Of a stretch of 5,574 nucleotides of DNA, positions 1-5,392 are shown one piece after another. Positions within the stretch are counted from its first letter, which is position 1. Each line of letters starts with the position of its first letter. Made by a program: the position numbers and the translations under genes. The notes beneath the pieces were generated by a model that saw nothing but the letters and a program-made list of their open reading frames with translations, was not told where the DNA came from and did no database searches. This DNA is from Spirochaetaceae bacterium (lineage in GTDB: Bacteria > Spirochaetota > Spirochaetia > Treponematales > Breznakiellaceae). The DNA is taken from positions 1 to 5,574 of the forward strand of contig JAITHM010000032.1 of the NCBI GenBank assembly GCA_031279965.1, in the 5' to 3' direction.

Positions 1-1
1 A

Positions 2-337
2 ATTGTCGGTTATCAGAACATCTGGCCGCTTTTTGGTTCGGCAAATCAGCTCCTTGCCGCATTAGGGCTTATCGCCTGTGCTGTTTTTCTTAAAAAAACA
101 AAACGGCAGGGGAAGATGCTGTATCTGCCTGCCGCCGTGATGCTCGCCGTTACATTTACTGCGCTGTGCATTACCATCAGGGCAAAAAGCGGGCGCATTC
201 TTTCCGGATCGTTCAACTGGGATGCTGATGGCTTGCAGTTGGGTTTTGCCGTGTTGTTGCTGATTCTTGGCGTGCTGGTTGCTTTTTCCGGCATAAAAAA
301 GCTTAAAGAGCCGGCACCGCTTGGCAGCATTGATTAA
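2..337 (+). CDS. cstA: CstA-family carbon starvation / peptide transporter, C-terminal part (5' end outside window)
   Basis: The frame is open from the window edge (first complete codon at 2) to a TAA at 335-337, giving 111 residues without a start, so this is the 3' end of a longer gene. The segment near residues 7-22, IWPLFGSANQLLAALGL, matches the conserved 'W-x-LFG-x-ANQLLAAL' block near the C-terminal membrane region of CstA proteins. Three hydrophobic stretches follow, at about residues 17-30, 40-58 and 79-97, separated by short basic loops (KKTKRQGK, the RAKSGR area) and a basic tail. CstA proteins are inner-membrane carriers for peptides or pyruvate, often induced in starvation; substrate cannot be told from this fragment. 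The internal ATG at 116 is not the start, because the family motif lies upstream of it. The stop overlaps the stop of the opposing gene in a shared TTAA, and no terminator follows. The family call is confident; the exact orthologue is not. Confidence 0.88.
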   Translation: MVGYQNIWPLFGSANQLLAALGLIACAVFLKKTKRQGKMLYLPAAVMLAVTFTALCITIRAKSGRILSGSFNWDADGLQLGFAVLLLILGVLVAFSGIKKLKEPAPLGSID

Positions 338-1497
338 GCAGGAAAATCCATGATGAGTGCCCCTGATTTAGGATCTTTGCCGGCAAAGCGGTGCTCATCA
401 CACAAAATTTGCGTGCCGGAGCCAAGTTGAACCAAGGCATCCGCACCGCGAAGAAGTATCATGCCTGCCTGAGAGCAGGCATAACGGCCTATGCAGCCGC
501 CGTGAAGGGGGAACGGATCAGAGATTACACGAATGGCATGTCCCGACGTGTGCCGGCGGGCGGCGGTACGCCGGACAAGTAAAAAACTGAGTACGGCCTT
601 TTCTTTTGGAAGATGGGCGCGCCATGAAACCTCGTGCAGTGCCGGCGGGGCGTCTTCTGTTCCAAAAGAAAAATGACACCATTTCGCGCCGCGTTTTCCA
701 CCTCGCATGCAACAGGTGCTTTCCGGTGGACAGGGGAGAGCGGCATAAAATCCTTGCATCTCAAAAGCTGATTTAAGCATGCTGATAAACTGTGCGGAAC
801 GAGGAATGCCTGGTTCAACAACAAGAATCGCCCCTTCTCTAGCGCAGAGTCTGATAAGCTGCACAGCAAACTGATGTGCGCGGGCAGAAAGCGCCGCCGT
901 GTCCGCCTGGGGAATTGCCGCCGTCACTTCATTAATCATATAAACCGCAGTGACAAGATCAGCCGGTGGAATATCACAAAGAGCGCCAAAGCGGCCTTGC
1001 CGTGTAATGATATGCCATGGGGTATCTGTTCCGGCAGTATTCGCAAAAAGCCGCTTACCCGCCGCAAGCGCTTTTCGTGCAGCATCTACGGCGTACAGCG
1101 TAAACGCATAGTTTTGAAGTTCTGGAAAGGCTGTCCACAAGGCAAGCGGAAGGCTTAACGGGCCGGATCCCAGATCGATAATTGTGGCTCCTTCATGTAA
1201 AACAGCGTGCAATTCAGAAGATACTGCGCTCGATGAAAAAAGCCGCGTAAGCCTGAACACATTCCACGGCAGAAAGTATCTTGTGTAAGCCGAAAGAAAA
1301 CGCGGGTTTGTCAGGTAGCCGTCGCGCCGTTGAGACCGTTCCGAAGTAAGGAGACGGGAAAGCAGAGCTATGTCGGCGGGAATGGCGCGAACAAAATGAT
1401 CCGGCACAGGAAATACCCTCTCAATAGCGGCACAGAGCCGATTGAGCGCCTCTGCTGTTGGAGCCTTGAGCGGCGGGAAAAGCGGTTCACTGGTCAT
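334..1497 (-). CDS. Rsm22/METTL17-family SAM-dependent methyltransferase-like protein (small ribosomal subunit assembly)
   Basis: This 387-residue protein matches the Rsm22 family, whose mitochondrial members (yeast Rsm22, METTL17) bind the small ribosomal subunit during assembly and carry an Fe-S cluster. Visible motifs in order: an SAM-fold motif I, IIDLGSGPLSLP (106-117); MINE (187-190), where the family has an acidic motif IV-like loop; VVEPGIP (226-232); then C256-x5-C262/C263, WCHF with C274, and C341 near the C-terminus. This fits the four-cysteine cluster pattern with a longer insert before WCHF. The third glycine of motif I is replaced by Leu114, so catalysis is doubtful and an assembly-factor role is as likely. 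The start ATG at 1497 overlaps the lipoprotein stop as ATGA. No Shine-Dalgarno is seen, so translation probably depends on coupling. The TAA at 336-334 is shared with the cstA end. No frameshift is apparent. The family call is firm; a role in the bacterium is inferred. Confidence 0.82.
   Translation of the reverse strand: MTSEPLFPPLKAPTAEALNRLCAAIERVFPVPDHFVRAIPADIALLSRLLTSERSQRRDGYLTNPRFLSAYTRYFLPWNVFRLTRLFSSSAVSSELHAVLHEGATIIDLGSGPLSLPLALWTAFPELQNYAFTLYAVDAARKALAAGKRLFANTAGTDTPWHIITRQGRFGALCDIPPADLVTAVYMINEVTAAIPQADTAALSARAHQFAVQLIRLCAREGAILVVEPGIPRSAQFISMLKSAFEMQGFYAALPCPPESTCCMRGGKRGAKWCHFSFGTEDAPPALHEVSWRAHLPKEKAVLSFLLVRRTAARRHTSGHAIRVISDPFPLHGGCIGRYACSQAGMILLRGADALVQLGSGTQILCDEHRFAGKDPKSGALIMDFPA
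461..482. repeat. Perfect 8-bp inverted repeat inside the rsm22-like gene
   Basis: ATGCCTGC (461-468) and GCAGGCAT (475-482) are exact reverse complements around a 6-base loop. The repeat lies 124 bases after the cstA stop and inside the opposing gene, over the codon of Cys341. Neither strand has a T tract behind it, so it is not a standard intrinsic terminator. It may form a hairpin in either transcript or be a coincidence of Ala/Cys/Gln/Ala codons. Its presence is certain; any function is unknown. Confidence 0.45.
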
Positions 1498-3887
1498 GGT
1501 ATATTCAGCGTAAACGAGCCGGAATAAATCGTTGAATTATTTATTTGCAACGTGACAAATATCTCGTAGTTGCCTGAAGATCCTAACGCAAACGAAAATT
1601 GATTTGAGCCTGAAACTTTACTTGCCTGCGGATAGACCGAAACCCCGCCTTTACGCGCTTCTACCATGATGCCAGAGGCATTAAAAGATGTTAACGGAGC
1701 GCTGTTTTTTGTCACATCAACGGTAACGGTTTTTGTCCCCTGCGTGACATGACCGCCTGGAAAGTTAATCGTGTCAAGCGTGGTGATGGCGGCCGAAATG
1801 ACCGGTGCGGCAAGAAAGCCGCCGCGATTTATGCCGGTAAGCGGTGTTATCGCCCAGCGAAGAGCTGGAACGGCCTGATCGGTTACAGTAAAACGGTCAA
1901 AGTTTGCGAGGATAAGCGCGTCAGTAACGGCATCGAGGACTTTAACTGTCGTGCTTGCCGCCGGATAAACCGACGGGGTAATTCGTGCGGCGGGTGACGC
2001 ACCGGTCAGGCCGCCGGTAATTGTAATAAATGCAGCAGCATCAAGTAAAGCAACATCATTTAACGGCGTTGGGGTAACAACGGCTGTCCCGTTCATGGCG
2101 AACACGGCGCTGCCCCCCATGTTTTCTACCGCTACGCCGCCGCCGTGCGCCGCGGTATTCGCCGTTATTGCACCGCCTGAAAATTCAAAAACCGGCATGG
2201 GGCTGCCAGATCCGGTAAGATATACCCCGCCGCCTGCACCGGAAGCGGCATTACCTTCTATTGAGCCGCCGTACATTTTCAAACTGCCTTTTTCAACAAT
2301 GATGCCGCCGCCATTTGCCGGCGTCCGGTTGTTGCGGATAATAACACCTTGATTAAGCGTTGCCGTACCGCCGGCTACTCTGAGCGGCGCATTCCCCGAA
2401 AGGGGTACGGTGTTCTGGCTTCCGCCGTCAAGAATCAGCATTTTGCCGCTGTCTGCCACGAGCGTCAATTCACCTTCAACATCAAAAAAATGATCTGTAT
2501 ATGAAGCTCCCCGTGAAATTATAAGTGAATCGGAACTTATCAATGTAATATTTTGGGTATCGCTAATGGTAATAGGACCTGATCCTCCCCGAACAAATTC
2601 ACTTGTGCTTCCTGTATCTGCGACAATATCTTTGAGCAGTTTGAGGGTTTGCGTCCCTGTACTGTTTCTAACGGCATCGTCAAGCCAGGTATAGTAACCG
2701 AATATAATCGAATTGGGAATACTCGTCTGGCTTACCGCACGAACAACGGCAGGTGTCTGGAAAAAATCACTATCAATGGTAACTGTTGTGCCCGCATCAA
2801 TCTTTGGCATAATAAATTCAAATTCATTTGCGGCAGTCGAGCTTGATCTAAGTGCATGGGCGGAATCAAGCTGAGGGGAGCTCGTTACTGTAATGCCATT
2901 TAAATCATGCTGAATAGCCGGTTCTGCAATAAGCGTTACCCAACATTCCGTTTCCGCCCCGCCATATCCGGCTGCCGGGCTATAGTAGACGCCGTCAGTA
3001 CCCATTGAGCCGAAGCGTACAGTGCCATTTCCTGTTGCCGGATGTACCACAATGCGGGAAAGCAGATTAACAGGGTGGGCGCTGTCTCCAAGTGAAACGG
3101 TGACCGTCTGCCCCTGTGTAATGAACTTCTGTGATATTTTCGTAAATCTTCTATTTTTAATATCAATAATGATAATTTTTGCATAAAATTCAGAATCGCC
3201 ATTTCCAATTTCCGGCAGTGCAGTCCAGCCAACAGACGAAAAAGACTGTTTTAAAGCAGTTAACGAAAACTTGCGGATGTCAGGATCGCCTCCCGGTTTA
3301 GGCAGCGCCGCATCGCTTGCATCCGCCATACGATGAAACGAAAGCTCGGCGCTGACCGGAGTAACCGGAACATCGCTTACGACGGTAAGATTAGCCGTTA
3401 GTTTGGCGTAAGGGGTAAAATCAGCAGCAATGTATGCTTGTTGATTTCCGTTGCCGCTGCCATAATAAACATAGTTACCGTTATTGGTAATCGTAATAAT
3501 CGGCGTATCAAGCACATAAGAATAATCATTTGCCAGATGAAGATGAAGAAAATAACTTCCAGCAGGAAGTTTAACAGGTCCGCCTACAGCTTGTCCCACA
3601 GTGCTGTTAAGCCATGTTGAGGGAAGTTTTAGAACATCAGTACCGTTTGCTGCCGCGCGCAACGTAAAGTATGAAGACATCTCATTGACATAAGATTTTT
3701 GCGGATTTAACTCATCGGGAGGAAAACGAATGTCCCACGAAAAAGTTCCCGTTCCCTTAGGTATAGACGGATTCCTCATTGTTTCATCTGTGCGTTCAAG
3801 AAACCTGCTAAATGAAGGATTGAATTCCGAACATGCCCCTAAAGCAATTCCAAATACAGTACAAAGAATTCCAGGTAAATATTTCAT
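1494..3887 (-). CDS. Putative surface lipoprotein with Pmp-like parallel beta-helix core
   Basis: This is a 797-residue predicted lipoprotein. Residues 1-19 are a short lipoprotein signal: K2, a hydrophobic stretch, then lipobox L-G-A-C with lipidated Cys19. Residues about 45-390 are beta-rich and unrecognised, with Gly/Asn/Ser/Thr-rich segments. Residues about 400-610 look like a right-handed parallel beta-helix. Three GGG[IV] turns occur at 526, 552 and 582, with GGSI (540) and GGAI (572) motifs followed by N-x-A. These resemble the GGA[I/L/V] repeats of chlamydial polymorphic outer-membrane proteins and of many treponemal surface proteins. Residues about 698-797 form a probable Ig-like beta-sandwich ending FTLNIP. 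No autotransporter barrel is seen, so anchoring should be by lipid. Adhesion or surface display is inference. The ATG at 3887 is the only possible start here, because an in-frame TGA lies at 3908-3906. It is the first gene of a two-gene unit with the Rsm22-like gene. Confidence 0.85.
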   Translation of the reverse strand: MKYLPGILCTVFGIALGACSEFNPSFSRFLERTDETMRNPSIPKGTGTFSWDIRFPPDELNPQKSYVNEMSSYFTLRAAANGTDVLKLPSTWLNSTVGQAVGGPVKLPAGSYFLHLHLANDYSYVLDTPIITITNNGNYVYYGSGNGNQQAYIAADFTPYAKLTANLTVVSDVPVTPVSAELSFHRMADASDAALPKPGGDPDIRKFSLTALKQSFSSVGWTALPEIGNGDSEFYAKIIIIDIKNRRFTKISQKFITQGQTVTVSLGDSAHPVNLLSRIVVHPATGNGTVRFGSMGTDGVYYSPAAGYGGAETECWVTLIAEPAIQHDLNGITVTSSPQLDSAHALRSSSTAANEFEFIMPKIDAGTTVTIDSDFFQTPAVVRAVSQTSIPNSIIFGYYTWLDDAVRNSTGTQTLKLLKDIVADTGSTSEFVRGGSGPITISDTQNITLISSDSLIISRGASYTDHFFDVEGELTLVADSGKMLILDGGSQNTVPLSGNAPLRVAGGTATLNQGVIIRNNRTPANGGGIIVEKGSLKMYGGSIEGNAASGAGGGVYLTGSGSPMPVFEFSGGAITANTAAHGGGVAVENMGGSAVFAMNGTAVVTPTPLNDVALLDAAAFITITGGLTGASPAARITPSVYPAASTTVKVLDAVTDALILANFDRFTVTDQAVPALRWAITPLTGINRGGFLAAPVISAAITTLDTINFPGGHVTQGTKTVTVDVTKNSAPLTSFNASGIMVEARKGGVSVYPQASKVSGSNQFSFALGSSGNYEIFVTLQINNSTIYSGSFTLNIP

Positions 3888-3890
3888 GCA

Positions 3891-3922
3891 TATATAATAC
3901 AGAAATCAACACAAACTTGCCG
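3891..3922 (-). promoter_or_regulatory. Possible promoter of the lipoprotein operon
   Basis: Read on the - strand, TATTAT (3899-3894) or the overlapping TATATA lies only 6 bases or fewer before the start ATG at 3887. The base preceding TATTAT is the G of a TG dinucleotide. At a 17-base spacer the -35 position reads CGGCAA, a poor match, so the -35 is weak or absent. There is no Shine-Dalgarno before the ATG. If this -10 is used, the transcript begins at or next to the start codon. This is AT-rich sequence and could be chance. Confidence 0.3.
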
Positions 3923-3947
3923 CCGCCGCAGAGTTATTTCTCTATCC

Positions 3948-3977
3948 TTGTTGAAAACTGTACGTGTATCGTATACT
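3948..3977 (+). promoter_or_regulatory. Possible promoter of the DUF2974 hydrolase gene
   Basis: TATACT (3972-3977) is a good -10 hexamer. Upstream, TTGAAA (3951-3956) gives a 15-base spacer and TTGTTG (3948-3953) gives an 18-base spacer; neither is ideal. The start codon ATG is at 3986, 8 bases after the hexamer, so initiation at normal distance would fall at about the ATG itself. No purine-rich ribosome binding site is present in front of the gene. It shares the 98-bp divergent region with the lipoprotein promoter. Confidence 0.35.
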
Positions 3978-3985
3978 GTATGTGC

Positions 3986-5131
3986 ATGGCGGGGCTTTTG
4001 GAATACCTCGACTGGCGCGGCGACTTACTGTTCACGCAGGCGGCATTCAATCCGGTCGACAACATTATTTTTTCCGTGCTGGCGTACTACCCCTTCGACG
4101 GTCTGTGCGGTACACTCGGCGATGAAGGCGATATGCTTTTGTATGATGCCGTGGATGCACTCTTGTACCAGGCGCAAAAAAATCCTCAAAAATTCAACAT
4201 GTACTATTTTTTTAAAGACGATCAGACTAACTTGCTTGTTGCAATAAAAAACAGCGAACGCTACAAACAAACTCGCATTGCGGCGTATGTCAATCACATC
4301 GATACAAATGCAGAACTGCAATTTTCTGCCGTCACGTTTTTGCCGGAAAAAGGCCGTGACGCATACATCGCGTTTCGGGGGACGGACAGTTCACTTGTCG
4401 GCTGGAAAGAAGATTTCAATATGATATTTACCAATGTCATACCTGCGCAAGAAGAAGCGCTGCGCTATATGGAAACAGTTACGCGGCGGTTTAAGGGAGC
4501 ATTCTACCTGGGCGGCCATTCAAAAGGCGGCAATCTCGCCGTGTATGCAGGCGCGTTCTGCCAGACAACACTCAAAAAACGCATCATCCGCATATACAAT
4601 AACGACGGCCCCGGGTTTACCCAAAAAGTAGCGGCGAGCACTGAATACCGCGACATCAAAAACAGGATAATTTCGTATATACCGCAGGATTCCATCATCG
4701 GCCTTCTGTTTGAACACCGCGAATTCTATGTTGTTAAAAGCGGAGAGTCAGGTTTTTTGCAGCACAACCCGTTTTTGTGGCAAGTGCGGCGTGGCGAGCT
4801 TTACGAACTGGACACGATAACGCCGCAGAGCCGCTTTGTTAACAAAACGCTCATGGCCTGGCTCGAATCGATGGACTACGAGCACCGGCAAAAATTCATC
4901 GGTGCATTGTTCGAGCTGCTCATGTCGACGAACGCAACCTCCATACCTGATTTAGGCGCGGATTGGCTGAAAAACGCACGCTTGATGATAGCCTCGCTGA
5001 CGCAATTTGACAAAGAAACAAAAACAATGCTTGCAAAAACATTCGCAACCCTGTTTGACATAGCCAAAAATAATTTCATCACCGGTATAGAAAAAAAATA
5101 CTTAAAAAAGAAAAAGCCATTTAGCGAATAA
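3986..5131 (+). CDS. Mbeg1-like (DUF2974) alpha/beta-hydrolase family protein
   Basis: From the ATG at 3986 the product is 381 residues, a usual size for the family, and begins MAGLLEYLDWRGDLLF, the typical N-terminus of DUF2974/Mbeg1-like proteins. Visible blocks: FNPVDNIIFSVLAY (21-34); IAFRGTD (128-134), as in class 3 lipase-like folds; GGHSKGG (176-182), a G-x-S-x-G nucleophile elbow with Ser179; NNDGPGF (205-211); YIPQDSIIGLLFEH (231-244); and QHNPF with His260. Ser179 and His260 are likely catalytic. The acid could be Asp207 or Asp235, which I cannot resolve. No signal peptide or membrane helix is seen, so it is probably cytosolic. The tail ends with a lysine-rich run. The frame stays open upstream to an ATG at 3833, but that part lies antisense to the lipoprotein gene and does not resemble the family. 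A second ATG at 3980 would add only Met-Cys. The substrate is unknown for the family. Confidence 0.87.
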   Translation: MAGLLEYLDWRGDLLFTQAAFNPVDNIIFSVLAYYPFDGLCGTLGDEGDMLLYDAVDALLYQAQKNPQKFNMYYFFKDDQTNLLVAIKNSERYKQTRIAAYVNHIDTNAELQFSAVTFLPEKGRDAYIAFRGTDSSLVGWKEDFNMIFTNVIPAQEEALRYMETVTRRFKGAFYLGGHSKGGNLAVYAGAFCQTTLKKRIIRIYNNDGPGFTQKVAASTEYRDIKNRIISYIPQDSIIGLLFEHREFYVVKSGESGFLQHNPFLWQVRRGELYELDTITPQSRFVNKTLMAWLESMDYEHRQKFIGALFELLMSTNATSIPDLGADWLKNARLMIASLTQFDKETKTMLAKTFATLFDIAKNNFITGIEKKYLKKKKPFSE

Positions 5132-5150
5132 TTAAGGAAGGGAGCGGGAG

Positions 5151-5216
5151 ATGCACCTTTTGCACGACGTGAAAAAAGCTCAAGCCAAGGCCGCGGCGGT
5201 ACAGACGCGGCCTTAG
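5151..5216 (+). CDS. Possible 21-residue small ORF
   Basis: An ATG at 5151 is preceded by a purine-rich stretch, AAGGAAGGGAGCGGGAG, which would be the best Shine-Dalgarno-like sequence in the window. The ORF reads 21 codons to a TAG at 5214-5216; the peptide starts MHLLHDVKKAQ and becomes Ala-rich. It begins 19 bases after the DUF2974 stop and runs through the GC-rich hairpin at 5187-5214, which explains the Ala codons. It matches nothing I know. Chance is the more likely explanation. Confidence 0.15.
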   Translation: MHLLHDVKKAQAKAAAVQTRP

Positions 5217-5225
5217 CCGAAAGCT
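5171..5225 (-). terminator. Probable intrinsic terminator for glnN on the - strand
   Basis: The core is a perfect 9-bp stem, AAGGCCGCG (5187-5195) with CGCGGCCTT (5206-5214), around a 10-base loop. Outside it, AGCT at 5222-5225 can pair with AGCT at 5177-5180. On the - strand the hairpin is then followed at once by TTTTT (5176-5172). That is the arrangement of an intrinsic terminator for transcription coming from glnN. On the + strand no T tract follows, so termination of the DUF2974 transcript here would be weaker. The stem is certain; the terminator role is likely but the outer stem is imperfect. Confidence 0.55.
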
Positions 5226-5392
5226 AGGGCAACACTGATTAACTAGGGGCAGGCAAGATTGCAAGCATTTGGAGCGCGGTTTGAAGCCGCAAAACGCAGC
5301 CATAATGGGTTTATGGCGAGGCTTTGCGGCGAAAAAGCGCGCCCAAAGACGCGGCAAGATTGCCGCGCATGAGTTAATCAGCGTTGCCTTAG
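5224..5392. mobile_element. MITE-like full-length palindromic element, no coding capacity
   Basis: The 21-base ends (5224-5244 and 5372-5392) are inverted copies matching at 19 of 21 positions. The rest of the element is also palindromic, without indels, about one centre at 5308. Counted by hand, 56 of 82 base pairs are Watson-Crick and 3 more are G-T. The core is GCCATAA (5299-5305) / TTATGGC (5311-5317). GCCGCAAA (5286-5293) pairs with TTTGCGGC (5323-5330). If the true ends are GGCAAC (5228) and GTTGCC (5388), the flanks CTAG and TTAG would be a 4-bp target duplication with one change, of the Y-T-A-R type used by IS5-like transposases. There is no transposase, so it would need help in trans. 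Alternatively it is an intergenic RNA-hairpin repeat with no mobility. Copy number in the genome cannot be seen here. Confidence 0.72.
5350..5367. repeat. Nested perfect palindrome within the right arm of the MITE-like element
   Basis: CGCGGCAA (5350-5357) and TTGCCGCG (5360-5367) are exact inverted copies around GA. It contains GGCAAGATTGC (5353-5363), which also occurs directly repeated in the left arm at 5252-5262. In RNA it would fold as a 6-bp GC stem with a 6-base loop, as a local alternative to the long full-element stem. No T tract follows on either strand, so I do not call it a terminator. Confidence 0.5.

Noticed and set aside
550..580. CCGGCG...CGCCGG inverted repeat as a cstA terminator
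   Set aside because: The stem is only 6 bp inside GC-rich coding sequence and no T tract follows.
525..869. A 114-codon - strand open frame within the rsm22-like gene, possibly a frameshifted gene
   Set aside because: The rsm22-like frame is intact from 1497 to 334 and keeps all its family motifs through this segment, so this is an out-of-frame shadow.
2095..2352. An 85-codon + strand open frame rich in Pro and Ala
   Set aside because: It is the antisense reading of the glycine-rich beta-helix repeats of the lipoprotein; Gly codons read backwards give Pro and Ala.
3919..3929. A GCC triplet run (GCCGCCGCC) in the divergent region as a phase-variable repeat
   Set aside because: Only three units are present, too few to suggest slipped-strand variation.
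3833..3985. Upstream extension of the DUF2974 gene to an ATG at 3833
   Set aside because: The extra 51 residues lie partly antisense to the lipoprotein signal peptide and the divergent promoter region and do not resemble the family. The ATG at 3986 gives the expected MAGLLEYLDWRGD start.
3957..3985. Repeated GTAT words (GTATCGTATACTGTATG) as an operator
   Set aside because: The symmetry is weak and overlaps the -10 hexamer; no known operator consensus is matched.
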